64,000 bases of DNA from Ferrovibrio terrae_B (GCF_943371255.1 NZ_CALRUC010000003.1:1-64000); one strand, 5' to 3'; shown: positions 8,312 to 16,893, counted from the first letter of the stretch. Translations and numbers: made by a program. Notes: generated by a model from the sequence alone, not told the origin.

Positions 8312-9289
8312 TCAGTCGATTCGCGCGCCCGACGCCTTGGCCACTTCGGCCCAGCGCTTGATCTCGGCGCCGAGGAAAGTGCCGAAGGCGGCACCCGTCA
8401 TGTTGGGCACCTCGGAGCCGTTGTTCTTCCAGATCTCCTTCACCTCCGGTGTGTTCATCGCCGTGGTGACTTCCTTGGCCATGCGTTCCACCACCGCAGC
8501 CGGCGTGCCCTTCGGCGCCCACATGGCATACCAGGTCGAAACCTCGTAGCCATCGAGGCCGGCTTCCTTCGCTGTCGGTACATCGGGGAAGGCAGCCGAA
8601 CGCTTGGCGGATGCCACCGCCAGCGCCTTGATGCGGCCAGCCTTGATCTGCGCCGCCGAGGAGCCCAGGCCGTCGAAGATCATCTCGATGCCCTGGCCGC
8701 CGACGAGATCCTGCATGGCCGGACCGGCGCCGCGATAGGGTACATGGGTGATGTCGGTCTTGGTCAGGATCTTGAACAGCTCGCCCGCCAGATGATGCGA
8801 GGTGCCGTTGCCGGCCGAGCCGTAGCTCAGCTTGCCCGGCTTGGCCTTGGCCTCGTCGATCAGCTGCTTCAGCGTGGTGGCCGAGGTGCGGCTGGTATTG
8901 ATCACCACCACCTGCGGCGGCTGCGCCAGCAGCGCGACCGGCACGAAATCCTTCTCGATATCGTAATCCAGCTTCGGATAGACCGAAGGCGCGATGGCAT
9001 GATGCGCACCGCCGATGAAGAAGGTGTAGCCATCCGGCGCCGCACGCGCCGCCACGCCCGCACCCACAGTGCCGCCGGCGCCACCGCGATTGTCGATCAC
9101 CACCTGCTTGCCGATCTGGTTGCCCAGATGCGCCGCCAGCGGGCGGGCGAAGGCATCGGTGCCGCCGCCGGCCGGGAAGGGGACGACGAAGGTGACAGGC
9201 TTGTCGGGCCAGGCCTGCGCCTGCACGCCATGTGCGCCGAAGGTCGCTGCGGCCAACACCGCCGTCGTCAAGATCAGAATCCGCCGCAT
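8312..9289 (-). CDS. Bug/TctC-family periplasmic substrate-binding protein
   Basis: A 325-aa periplasmic binding protein of the tripartite tricarboxylate transporter receptor (Bug) family, which usually binds carboxylates or amides. The start at 9289 gives MRRILILTTAVLAAATFGAHGVQAQA, a typical signal peptide, behind a GGGAGAG Shine-Dalgarno; the open frame continues upstream without meaning. Family marks are WPDKPVTFVVPFPAGGGTD, VVIDNRGGAGGTVG, APDGYTF, HVPYRGAGPAMQDLVGGQ and WYAMWAPKGTP. No TctA/TctB membrane partners lie in the window, so it is an orphan receptor, as is common in this family. It ends in its own terminator. Ligand unknown. Confidence 0.93.
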   Translation of the reverse strand: MRRILILTTAVLAAATFGAHGVQAQAWPDKPVTFVVPFPAGGGTDAFARPLAAHLGNQIGKQVVIDNRGGAGGTVGAGVAARAAPDGYTFFIGGAHHAIAPSVYPKLDYDIEKDFVPVALLAQPPQVVVINTSRTSATTLKQLIDEAKAKPGKLSYGSAGNGTSHHLAGELFKILTKTDITHVPYRGAGPAMQDLVGGQGIEMIFDGLGSSAAQIKAGRIKALAVASAKRSAAFPDVPTAKEAGLDGYEVSTWYAMWAPKGTPAAVVERMAKEVTTAMNTPEVKEIWKNNGSEVPNMTGAAFGTFLGAEIKRWAEVAKASGARID

Positions 9290-9434
9290 AATGTCTCTCC
9301 CTTCCAAGCGAGCCGGTTCAATCCGGCTGTCGCACGTTTCCTCAGGATCAAGACTCTTACGGCAAAGCCGCCGTCGGACCAACAATTTCGTTGGACCCGC
9401 AACCGTTTTGCACTGCACACCGATGATGAAGTTT

Positions 9435-10061
9435 TCATCCCGCCAGCAGCAGCACCAGCGCAAGCAGGGTAAAGGCCGCGGCGGCAATGTAGCGGACCGG
9501 GGCCAGCGGCAACCGCCGCATCAGGGCTTCGCCGAGGAAAACCACCGGCACATTCGCCAGCATCAGGCCCAGGGTGCTGCCGAGCGTGACCATCAGCACG
9601 GCATCGAACCGTGCCGCCAGTGCGGTGGTGGCCAGCTGGGTCTTGTCGCCGATCTCGGCCAGGAAAAACAACACCAGCGTGGTGAGGAAGGCGCCCCAGC
9701 GCCCGGCCTTCGGCGCGGCGTCGTCATCCAGCTTGTCCGGGATCAGGGTCCAGACGGCCATGGCGATGAAGGATGCGATCAGTACCCAGCGCAGCACGCG
9801 CGGTTCCAGCAGACCCTCGATCCACACCCCGAGCGCCGCTGCAGCAAGATGGTTGGCAATCGTGGCCACCAGGATTCCGGCGAGGATCGGCCAGGGTTTC
9901 TTAAAGCGCGCGGCGAGCAGCAGCGACAGCAACTGAGTCTTGTCGCCGATCTCGGCGATGGCGACCACGCCGGTTGTCGCAAGGAAGGGGCCAGCGAAAT
10001 CCGGGACAATATCTGGAAACACGGGGCAGCTCGAAACGGACCGGGCGGCGATACTGGCCAT
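9435..10061 (-). CDS. GDT1/TMEM165 (UPF0016) family Mn2+ exporter
   Basis: A 208-aa inner-membrane protein with about six or seven segments arranged as two repeats. Each repeat carries the family signature E-x-G-D-K-T: EIGDKT at 37-42 and again at 136-141, the expected cation-binding acidic residues. Bacterial members (MneA-type) export manganese. The start is set at the ATG 10061; a TTG at 10103 in frame is an alternative but would run into the predicted riboswitch. The upstream leader looks like a yybP-ykoY Mn2+ riboswitch, which fits induction by excess manganese. Confidence 0.92.
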   Translation of the reverse strand: MASIAARSVSSCPVFPDIVPDFAGPFLATTGVVAIAEIGDKTQLLSLLLAARFKKPWPILAGILVATIANHLAAAALGVWIEGLLEPRVLRWVLIASFIAMAVWTLIPDKLDDDAAPKAGRWGAFLTTLVLFFLAEIGDKTQLATTALAARFDAVLMVTLGSTLGLMLANVPVVFLGEALMRRLPLAPVRYIAAAAFTLLALVLLLAG

Positions 10062-10104
10062 AGGCTGTCCCGTCGCCGCCCGGTCCGGGATGCAACGGTA
10101 CAAG

Positions 10105-10202
10105 CCTAAGGTCTCGCCATACCGAAGTGGCTTCGGTCCAAAAGCGCCAAGGCGAGAGGGCTGGTCTCCGCTCGCCTAGTCTGTTGACGCTCTCCCCACT
10201 CA
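10105..10202 (-). promoter_or_regulatory. probable yybP-ykoY manganese riboswitch
   Basis: Read on the minus strand, the leader of the Mn2+ exporter gene contains GGGGAGAGC directly followed by GTCAACA, then a 7-bp stem AGGCGAG/CTCGCCT, a 7-bp stem ACCGAAG/CTTCGGT, and finally GGCGAGACCTT. GGGGAG(U)AGC near the 5' end, GUCRWCAA and GCRAGACCUU at the 3' end are the conserved Mn2+-site loops of the yybP-ykoY class. The first hairpin arm arrangement is shorter than in the Lactococcus structure and the closing P1 stem is weak, hence moderate confidence. It ends about 45 bases before the ATG. Confidence 0.65.
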
Positions 10203-10434
10203 TCTTCTGCAAGACGGCGGACGGCTACTCCCCAAAGGGTGCAAAATCTGTGTAACGCGGATCGGTCAGACTGCCAAGGCATACAATGCCGCAGGCCGGA
10301 ATATTCAACTCTGGGGCCGGCACCGTCGGTTCGACAGGGACCGGATTAGCCGCAATTCCGCCATAACTCCGGCGATACAGTGCCATCCGTCCGCCAAGAG
10401 ACGGACATGGGAAACCTGGAGAAGGATACAGACC

Positions 10435-11178
10435 ATGATCAGCCCGCGGGCCCTGCAGCGCAGCGCCCTGTTCGCCCTGATACTGGTGGCGCTGGCCGCC
10501 TGCTCAACCCGCTCGATCTCGGATTCCGGCTATCGTGCCGAAGCCGGTCAACGCAGCCAGAGCAACCCCTTCTATCGCGGCGAGCTGACCGCCTATGACA
10601 TCCTGGGCATCGAGGCGGACAAGCCGATTTCAGATGACGATATCCGCAAGGCCCTGTCAGCGAAGCAGCAGATTGCCGCGCGCAAGGGCTCTGCCGTCAT
10701 GCTGGTGCAATCCGGCGCAGCCTTCCCCGATCACGACATGGTGGCGGCACTGGAGCGGTACTATACCGTCGCGGCCTTCTCCGGTGTTCCGATGGAAACC
10801 CGCAGCAATCCCGAAGCGGCAAAATATGCGCAGGTCTTCCGTCTCGCAGCGGCGAAGGGCGGCTATCAGACCATCGTGGTCTATTGGGGCGTGCTGGAAT
10901 CCGCCACCGAAGGATCGGGTGGCAAGGTGCTGTCATGGCTGCCGATCATCGGTGGTTCAATCCCCGACCAGTCGCAGCTGATGCGCATCCGCCTGATGGT
11001 GGCGGTGATCGATGTCGCCAGCGGCCAGTGGGACACCTTCACGCCAGAGCCCTTCGTCGATGCGGCCAGCAGTGCCGAACGGCGCCGCGCCGTCTCCGAC
11101 CAGGAGCAGGTCGCCCTGCTGAAGACCAAGGCCTACAAGGCCGCCGCTGAAAGCCTGGTGCAGCGCTACAGCCGATAG
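10435..11178 (+). CDS. uncharacterised lipoprotein (247 aa)
   Basis: A 247-aa protein with a lipoprotein signal (LILVALAACS, lipidated Cys23), so it sits in the cell envelope. The mature part has an N-terminal region starting GELTAYDILGIEADKPISDDDIRKAL, then VMLVQSGAAFPDHDMVAALERYYTVAAFSGVP, a central segment YQTIVVYWGVLESAT and a C-terminal helical tail; I cannot assign it to a named family. An AAGGA lies about 10 bases before the ATG. The 330 bp upstream hold only the riboswitch of the divergent gene. It is followed by a second lipoprotein after 170 bp. Confidence 0.85.
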   Translation: MISPRALQRSALFALILVALAACSTRSISDSGYRAEAGQRSQSNPFYRGELTAYDILGIEADKPISDDDIRKALSAKQQIAARKGSAVMLVQSGAAFPDHDMVAALERYYTVAAFSGVPMETRSNPEAAKYAQVFRLAAAKGGYQTIVVYWGVLESATEGSGGKVLSWLPIIGGSIPDQSQLMRIRLMVAVIDVASGQWDTFTPEPFVDAASSAERRRAVSDQEQVALLKTKAYKAAAESLVQRYSR

Positions 11179-11275
11179 TGTCTCGCCATATCTTCCTTGA
11201 ATATTTGGAAAACTCCGCGCTCCGGCAGGGCCAGGGAGAAGGAATTCTTTCATTTTGCGGGAGAATGACTTGAAA

Positions 11276-11299
11276 AACTCAATCACAGGTGATTGAGTT
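11276..11299. promoter_or_regulatory. perfect 11-bp inverted repeat between two lipoprotein genes
   Basis: AACTCAATCAC (11276-11286) and GTGATTGAGTT (11289-11299) are exact reverse complements separated by 2 bases, preceded by AAA and followed by T. It lies 97 bp after one lipoprotein gene and 50 bp before the next. It could be a bidirectional terminator with short A/T flanks or a dimeric repressor operator for the downstream gene. Confidence 0.55.
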
Positions 11300-11348
11300 T
11301 GTGTGAACAAAGGATAAACGCCACAGCCTTAAGCCGGGGACAAAGAGA

Positions 11349-11774
11349 ATGCGATTTTTTAAGCGTCTGGGAACAGTGATCCTGCTGGCTGCCGCACTGA
11401 CAGCCTGCGCGAATGCAAAATCCGTGGCCCAGAAACCCGCCGATGCTGGAACGGCACGCAGTTTCGAAGCTCCCTTTGCCACAGTGAAAGATGCCGCTTA
11501 TGGCGCACTAAAACTGCTGAAGCTCTATCCTGAAGGTGAACAGGATACTGCAGAGTCGCATGTCATTCTCCTGGCACGCCCCCCGCACGGCATGAGCTGG
11601 GGCGAAGTGGGCCGCATAACCGTGGAGAAATCCCCCACCCCGCCGACGATGGTTCGTGTCGTTTACGACAAGCGCACTCCATTCCAGCTGACAGGAGGCG
11701 AGGAAGGTTTTTCCCGCCGCCTGTTCGAACGGATGGATGGATTGCTGGCCAAACAGACATCACAAAGCGATTAG
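11349..11774 (+). CDS. uncharacterised small lipoprotein (141 aa)
   Basis: A 141-aa lipoprotein: signal peptide with lipobox AALTAC (Cys20), then a compact mature domain (FEAPFATVKDAAYGALKLLKLYPEGEQD ... VRVVYDKRTPFQLTGGEEGFSRRLFERMDGLL). The pattern of a conserved N-terminal helix followed by strands resembles small periplasmic domains of unknown function seen as single lipoproteins. It stops 9 bp before comM and may be cotranscribed with it. No function can be assigned. Confidence 0.82.
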   Translation: MRFFKRLGTVILLAAALTACANAKSVAQKPADAGTARSFEAPFATVKDAAYGALKLLKLYPEGEQDTAESHVILLARPPHGMSWGEVGRITVEKSPTPPTMVRVVYDKRTPFQLTGGEEGFSRRLFERMDGLLAKQTSQSD

Positions 11775-11783
11775 GCGCAGCGG

Positions 11784-13331
11784 ATGGTCGCACGCTGCCG
11801 TACCGTCGCATTCCAGGGCATCGAGGTGATGCCGGTCGAGGCACAGGTGCAGCTCGCCAATGGCCTGCCGGCTTTTGCCGTGGTCGGCCTGGCCGACAAG
11901 GCGGTGGCGGAAAGCCGCGAGCGCGTGCGTGGTGCGCTGGGCGCCATCGGCCTGGCCCTGCCGCCCCGGCGCATCACGGTCAATCTCGCGCCAGCCGACC
12001 TGCCCAAGGAAGGCAGCCATTACGACCTGCCCATCGCCCTGGCCCTGCTGGCCGCCATGGGCGTGCTGCCACCCGATGCGCTGGATGGTTTTGTCGCGCT
12101 GGGCGAGCTTGGCCTCGATGGCGCCATTGGCCCGGTGACCGGCATTCTGCCCGCAGCGCTCTCCGCCCATGCCAATGACCGCGGCCTGATCTGCCCGCAG
12201 GCCCAGGGCGGCGAGGCAGCCTGGGCCGGCGATGCGGCGCGCGTGCTGGCCGCGCCATCGCTGCTGGCCCTGATCAACCATTTCAAGGGCAGCCAGGTGC
12301 TGCCGACACCACAGGCCGGCATCGCGGCGGAAGACCATCAGGCCCTGCCCGACCTGCGCGACATCAAGGGGCAGGAAAGCGCCAAGCGCGCGCTGGAGAT
12401 CGCCGCGGCAGGCGCCCATAACCTGCTGCTGATCGGCCCGCCGGGCGCAGGCAAATCGATGCTGGCCCAGCGCCTGCCCGGCATCCTGCCACCACTCGAT
12501 TCCGCCGAGATTCTCGAGGTCAGCATGATCGCCTCGCTGGCCGGGCAACTGGCCGAGGGCAAGCTGACGCGACGTCGCCCCTTTCGTGCCCCGCATCATT
12601 CCGCCTCGATGGCAGCCCTGGTCGGCGGTGGCCATCGCGCCAGGCCGGGCGAAGTCAGCCTTGCCCATCTCGGCGTGCTGTTCCTCGACGAACTGCCGGA
12701 ATTCAGCCGCCAATCGCTCGACTCCCTGCGCCAGCCGCTGGAAAGCGGTGAGGCCGTGGTGGCGCGCGCCAATGCGCATGTCAGCTATCCGGCCCGCGTG
12801 CAGCTGGTGGCGGCGATGAATCCCTGCCGCTGCGGCCATCTCGGCGATCCGGCCCATGCCTGCAGCCGGGCGCCGAAATGCGCCGGCGATTACCAGGCGC
12901 GCCTCTCCGGTCCGCTGCTCGACCGCATCGATCTCACGCTGGAAGTGCCGGCCGTCAGCCCCGATGATCTCAGTGCGCCGCCGCCCGGCGAAAACAGCGC
13001 CACCGTTGCGGCCCGCGTGGCGCAGGCGCGCGCCATCCAGCGCGACCGCTATTCACGCACCGGCAGCGGCGGATTGTCGAAAGACGGCCGCAGTGTGATC
13101 CGTACCAATGCCCAGGCCGATGGCCAGCTGCTGGAGCTGATCGCAGCACCTGACGATGCCGGCCGCAGCCTGCTGACCGAAGCCGCCAAGGCCATGCACC
13201 TGACGGCGCGCGGCTATCACCGCGTGCTGCGCGTGGCGCGCACGCTGGCCGACCTGGATGGCAGCGACAGCGTGCGGCGCAGCCACGTGGCGGAGGCACT
13301 GAGCTATCGCAGGCTGGGGTTTGTGAGGTAA
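11784..13331 (+). CDS. comM: YifB/ComM family Mg-chelatase-like AAA+ ATPase
   Basis: A 515-aa cytosolic AAA+ protein. ComM is a ring helicase that promotes branch migration during integration of DNA by natural transformation; in non-competent species its role is less clear. Domains in order: N-terminal ChlI-like/LonC-type domain (about 5-170), AAA+ core with Walker A GPPGAGKS (218-225) and Walker B VLFLDEL, a zinc-ribbon-like NPCRCGHLGDPAHAC, and a C-terminal helical domain. FRAPHHSAS and GEVSLAHLGVLFLDELPEF are family signatures. Length is typical. It starts 9 bp after the small lipoprotein gene. Confidence 0.95.
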   Translation: MVARCRTVAFQGIEVMPVEAQVQLANGLPAFAVVGLADKAVAESRERVRGALGAIGLALPPRRITVNLAPADLPKEGSHYDLPIALALLAAMGVLPPDALDGFVALGELGLDGAIGPVTGILPAALSAHANDRGLICPQAQGGEAAWAGDAARVLAAPSLLALINHFKGSQVLPTPQAGIAAEDHQALPDLRDIKGQESAKRALEIAAAGAHNLLLIGPPGAGKSMLAQRLPGILPPLDSAEILEVSMIASLAGQLAEGKLTRRRPFRAPHHSASMAALVGGGHRARPGEVSLAHLGVLFLDELPEFSRQSLDSLRQPLESGEAVVARANAHVSYPARVQLVAAMNPCRCGHLGDPAHACSRAPKCAGDYQARLSGPLLDRIDLTLEVPAVSPDDLSAPPPGENSATVAARVAQARAIQRDRYSRTGSGGLSKDGRSVIRTNAQADGQLLELIAAPDDAGRSLLTEAAKAMHLTARGYHRVLRVARTLADLDGSDSVRRSHVAEALSYRRLGFVR

Positions 13332-13332
13332 G

Positions 13333-13361
13333 AAAAAAGGGCGCCGTTGCCGGCGCCCTTT
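13333..13361. terminator. bidirectional terminator between comM and cheW
   Basis: A 10-bp stem AAAGGGCGCC/GGCGCCCTTT (13336-13345 with 13352-13361, 6-nt loop) lies between the convergent comM and cheW genes. On the minus strand it runs into TTTTTTCT, a strong signal for cheW; on the plus strand only CTTTA follows, giving weaker termination for comM. Confidence 0.85.
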
Positions 13362-13386
13362 ACAGGCTTCACTCAGGACGGCCGCG

Positions 13387-13890
13387 TTACGCGGCGATCT
13401 TTTCCATTTCACGAATGTGATCCGGAACGCGGGAGCCAACCAGGATATCCAGATCGAGGAACGAGACCATTCGGGACTCGCGTGCAAGAAGCGCAGTCAG
13501 AAATGCGTTCTCATCCTCCATCCCCGTCTGCGGCACCGGCTGCAGCTCGCCTGCTGTCGCGGAGAGAATATCCGAGACGGCATCGACCAGCAGACCGTAG
13601 AAACCAGCCGCGGCCTCAACCACAATCACAACATGCGTGGCGGTCGGCGAACTGCGCTCGGCTCCAAGCCGGATGCGCAGATCATAGATCGGCACCACCT
13701 GGCCCCGCAGATTGATGACACCCCGAACCGCAGGCGGGCAATTCGGCAGCGGATTTTCCACTGTCCAGCCGCGGATTTCGCGGACGGCCAGAATATCGAT
13801 GCCATATTCTTGGCCGGCAGCCGCGAAAGTGAGATACTCCCGCTCGGCATGACTAAGCATGCCACCGTCAGAAGCGACAACCGCGCCCAT
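13387..13890 (-). CDS. cheW: CheW chemotaxis coupling protein
   Basis: A 167-aa SH3-like adaptor that links chemoreceptors to the CheA kinase. Family stretches are YLTFAAAGQEYGIDILAVREIRG, PAVRGVINLRGQVVPIYDLRIRLG, VVIVVEAAAGFYGLLVDAVSDIL and SRMVSFLDLDILVG. The start ATG at 13890 overlaps the stop of the chemoreceptor gene as TGATG, which favours translational coupling; a start five codons upstream is possible. No CheA, CheY or CheR is in the window, so this receptor-CheW pair must work with a signalling complex encoded elsewhere. Confidence 0.94.
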   Translation of the reverse strand: MGAVVASDGGMLSHAEREYLTFAAAGQEYGIDILAVREIRGWTVENPLPNCPPAVRGVINLRGQVVPIYDLRIRLGAERSSPTATHVVIVVEAAAGFYGLLVDAVSDILSATAGELQPVPQTGMEDENAFLTALLARESRMVSFLDLDILVGSRVPDHIREMEKIAA

Positions 13891-15740
13891 CAGAATTGCT
13901 CCCACGTGCTGTCCTGCGGCTTGACCGCAGCATTGCCATTGGTGGCTGCCACTTTAATCACTTTGGCCATCTTCTGGGCCGGACGCTTGTCGACCGATTT
14001 TTGCGGCAACCGGGTAACTGTGGCAGAAGTACTGCGCTGCACGGAACCTGCTTCAGCACTCTGGCCGTCGATCTTGTAGCGCTGCACAAGCTCAGCCAGT
14101 TCCTGCGCCTGGCTGGAAAGCGACTGCGCCGAGGCGGAGGTCTCTTCAACCAGAGCGCCATTGCGCTGGGTCATCTCGTCCATACTGCCGACCGCCGTGT
14201 TGATCTGCTCCAGGCCAGTCGACTGCTCACGGCTGGCCGCCGCAATTTCAGCCACGATGTCAGACACCTTCTTAATCGCGCCGACAATCTCGGTCAGCGA
14301 GCCCCCAGCCTGATTGACCAGGGCGGCGCCGGTCTTGACCTGCGTATTGGAGGCCTGAATCAGCGCCTTGATGTCCTTGGATGCATTGGCGGAACGCTGT
14401 GCCAGCGCGCGGACTTCCTGGGCGACGACAGCAAAGCCCTTGCCGGCTTCGCCGGCGCGGGCAGCTTCCACCGAAGCATTGAGCGCCAGCAGGTTGGTCT
14501 GGAAGGCGATCTCGTCGATCAGACCGATGATATCGCTGATCTTCTGCGCGCTTTCCTCGATCCGCGTCACTGCAACAACCGCGTCCTGCACCACAGAACC
14601 GCCCTTTTCCGCCGTGTCGCGCGCCACAGTGGCGAGCTGATTGGCGGCCTGGGCATTGTCGGCATTCTGCTTCACGGTCATCGTCACTTCATGCATCGAT
14701 GCGGCGGTCTCTTCGATGCTTGCGGCCTGAGATTCAGTCCGGCTGGCCAGATCCTGGCTGCCCGTAGAGATTTCGTTTGAAGCAGCGGCGATGGTGTTGG
14801 ATGCTTCACGGATGCTGCTGATGATCGTGGTCATGGCATCGACCAGATCGTTGACACCCGCGCAGAGCGAGCGAATTTCGCCAGTCTTGCCGTCGAGGTC
14901 GATCCTCTGGGTCAGATCGTTGGCCTTGGTCGCGTCGACCACGTCCTGAACCTGCTGCACCGCAAGCTGAGTCATCTGTGCCAGACGGGTCTGCGCCGTG
15001 ATGTCGGTGGCATATTTCACCACTTTATACGGCCGGCCATTGGCGTCCATGATCGGATTATAGCTGGCCTGAATCCAGACTTCCTTGCCGCCCTTGCCAA
15101 TGCGCTTGTATTGCGCGGCATCATACTCGCCACGACCGAGCTTGGCCCAGAAGTCACGGTATTCGGGGCTCTCGCGCAACGCCGGCTCGACGAACAGGCT
15201 GTGATGCCGCCCCTTCACCTCATCCAGCGTATAGCCGAGGGTGTTGAGGAAATTTTCGTTGGCATGCAGGATTTTCCCGGTCAGATCGAACTCGATCACT
15301 GCCTGCGCCTTGCTGATGGCGCTGAGCTGGCCTTCGTAGTTGGCCATCAGCATTTTCTGCTCGGTGATATCGGTGGCGAATTTCACCACTTTATAGGGCT
15401 TGCCGCTGCTGTTGAAGATCGGGTTGTAGCTGGCCTGGATCCAGACTTCCTTGCCACCCTTGCCGATACGCTTGTACTGCGCGGCCTCATATTCGCCGCG
15501 CCCCAGCTTGGCCCAGAAATCGCGATAGTCGGCACTGGCACGATAGGCCGGATCGACGAACATGCTGTGATGCTGGCCCTTCACCTCATCGAGGGTATAG
15601 CCGAGCGCATTCAGAAAATTCTCGTTGGCATGCAGGATTTTCCCGGTCAGATCGAACTCGATCACCGCCTGCGCCTTGTTGATGGCATCGAACTGGGCCC
15701 TCAGATCGCTTGAGCTAGGCCCTTTGGACATTCCGAACAT
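13890..15740 (-). CDS. soluble double-PAS methyl-accepting chemotaxis protein
   Basis: A 616-aa receptor without membrane segments. Two PAS domains (about residues 18-127 and 140-249) are nearly identical to each other; each ends in the PAC-type stretch PYKVVK-ATDIT. A short HAMP-like linker (about 255-310) leads to the signalling domain, whose hairpin tip IDEIAFQTNLLALNASVEAARAGEAGKGFAVVAQEVR lies at 408-444. PAS domains of such Aer-like receptors often bind haem or flavin and report redox or oxygen. The C-terminus, after a flexible Lys/Ala-rich tail, is STWEQF, close to the NWETF pentapeptide that tethers CheR/CheB. It is translationally coupled to cheW. Confidence 0.95.
   Translation of the reverse strand: MFGMSKGPSSSDLRAQFDAINKAQAVIEFDLTGKILHANENFLNALGYTLDEVKGQHHSMFVDPAYRASADYRDFWAKLGRGEYEAAQYKRIGKGGKEVWIQASYNPIFNSSGKPYKVVKFATDITEQKMLMANYEGQLSAISKAQAVIEFDLTGKILHANENFLNTLGYTLDEVKGRHHSLFVEPALRESPEYRDFWAKLGRGEYDAAQYKRIGKGGKEVWIQASYNPIMDANGRPYKVVKYATDITAQTRLAQMTQLAVQQVQDVVDATKANDLTQRIDLDGKTGEIRSLCAGVNDLVDAMTTIISSIREASNTIAAASNEISTGSQDLASRTESQAASIEETAASMHEVTMTVKQNADNAQAANQLATVARDTAEKGGSVVQDAVVAVTRIEESAQKISDIIGLIDEIAFQTNLLALNASVEAARAGEAGKGFAVVAQEVRALAQRSANASKDIKALIQASNTQVKTGAALVNQAGGSLTEIVGAIKKVSDIVAEIAAASREQSTGLEQINTAVGSMDEMTQRNGALVEETSASAQSLSSQAQELAELVQRYKIDGQSAEAGSVQRSTSATVTRLPQKSVDKRPAQKMAKVIKVAATNGNAAVKPQDSTWEQF
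14994..15689 (-). repeat. tandem duplicated PAS-coding segment, period 366 bp
   Basis: Two copies of a roughly 330-bp segment (15360-15689 and 14994-15323) are offset by 366 bp and encode PAS domains with most residues identical, including shared runs such as YKRIGKGGKEVWIQASYNPI and FDLTGKILHANENFLN. This points to a recent in-frame tandem duplication inside the chemoreceptor gene. Confidence 0.9.
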
Positions 15741-15975
15741 TTTCCACCTTTAGGTTTTTGATGCCGGATCCCTCCCGGCCAGGTGGCAGCATCAAGCCTA
15801 AAAATGCCGGTATTTTCGAATTACAAACCTGTAATTATGGCCGGATTACCAGGAATTAACGTTACTATCGAATCACTGCCATTCCCTCGTAGCGGCCGGT
15901 CGAATGCCTACTATAGCGCGTGCCGCCGCCGCGCGGCGGGCGCGCTGAATTAGAGAGGCCGGGTTTGTGCGCTGA

Positions 15976-16860
15976 CTAGGCGTTGTGGGCCTTGGTGAAG
16001 CGCCGCATGCCGAAGGCGAAGACCAGCCCGCCGGCATACATCAGCACGCCGTAAAGGCCGCCGGGTATCGCCAGCGCATCGTCCTGCAGCACAGTGCTGG
16101 CGATCACGATGGCGAGCGTCGCGTTCTGGATCGCGGTCTCGATGCCCAGCGTGACCGACTGCCGCCGCGACAGCTTTGCCAGCCAGGCGACCGCGAAACC
16201 ACAGGCCAGCATGACCAGATTGAGCGAGATGGCAAAGCCCGCGAGGCTGCCGAGGTTGTCGCGCAGCAAGGCCCAGTTCTTGGCCACCGCCCCCAGCACG
16301 ATCAGGATGAACAGGATGGCCGCCAACCGCGTCGCCCGCGGCTCCCAGCGCTGCGCAGCGGCCGACCAGCGGTGCCGCACCAGCATGCCGAGCCCGACCG
16401 GCACGCCGAGCATCAGGAAAATCTGGCCCATCATCAGGCCGACAGGAACCGTCACGGCCGGAGCACTGCCCTGGGCCGCACCGGCAAAGTGCTGCATCGA
16501 CCAGATCACAATCGGTGGCAGGGTGAAAATCGTTGCCACGCTGGCCACCGCCGTGAAGCTGACCGCCAGCGCCACATCGCCGCGCGCGATATAGGTGAGC
16601 AGGTTGGAAGTGGTGCCGGTCGGGCAGGCCGCCAGGATCATGAAGCCGATGGCGAAAGTCCCGCTCAGGCCGAAGGCCTTGATCAGCAGGAAGCAGATCA
16701 CCGGCAACAGCACGAAGTGGCAGAGAACGCCCACCAGCAGGGCACGCGGCTGCCGCACGATGCGGACAAAGTCCGCCAGCGTCAGGCCCAGGCCCAGCGT
16801 GAACATGATGAATGCGAGGATAGCCGGCAGCAGAATGCCGGTAACGATATCGCCGTCCAT
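15976..16860 (-). CDS. BASS (bile acid:sodium symporter) family transporter
   Basis: A 294-aa inner-membrane protein with nine to ten predicted segments. The BASS signature region ILAACPTGTTSNLLTYIARGDVALAVSFTAVAS (about 76-108) and the second repeat QSVTLGIETAIQNATLAIVIASTVL (about 233-257) are present; these crossover regions hold the sodium sites in the family. Bacterial members import organic anions such as pantoate, pyruvate or bile acids with sodium. The substrate is not readable. It is divergent from an EamA permease; the region between carries a long inverted repeat 33 bp from its start. Confidence 0.9.
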   Translation of the reverse strand: MDGDIVTGILLPAILAFIMFTLGLGLTLADFVRIVRQPRALLVGVLCHFVLLPVICFLLIKAFGLSGTFAIGFMILAACPTGTTSNLLTYIARGDVALAVSFTAVASVATIFTLPPIVIWSMQHFAGAAQGSAPAVTVPVGLMMGQIFLMLGVPVGLGMLVRHRWSAAAQRWEPRATRLAAILFILIVLGAVAKNWALLRDNLGSLAGFAISLNLVMLACGFAVAWLAKLSRRQSVTLGIETAIQNATLAIVIASTVLQDDALAIPGGLYGVLMYAGGLVFAFGMRRFTKAHNA

Positions 16861-16893
16861 GGCGCTCCCTCCCTGCCGTCTACAGCGGCATTG

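Noticed and set aside
9376..9391. CCAAC-N6-GTTGG inverted repeat upstream of the Bug-type gene
   Set aside because: Arms of only five bases; expected by chance in a window of this size and composition.
15915..15946. GC-rich imperfect hairpin after the BASS gene as a terminator
   Set aside because: Arms are imperfect and no T-run follows on the minus strand; it may just reflect GC-rich composition.
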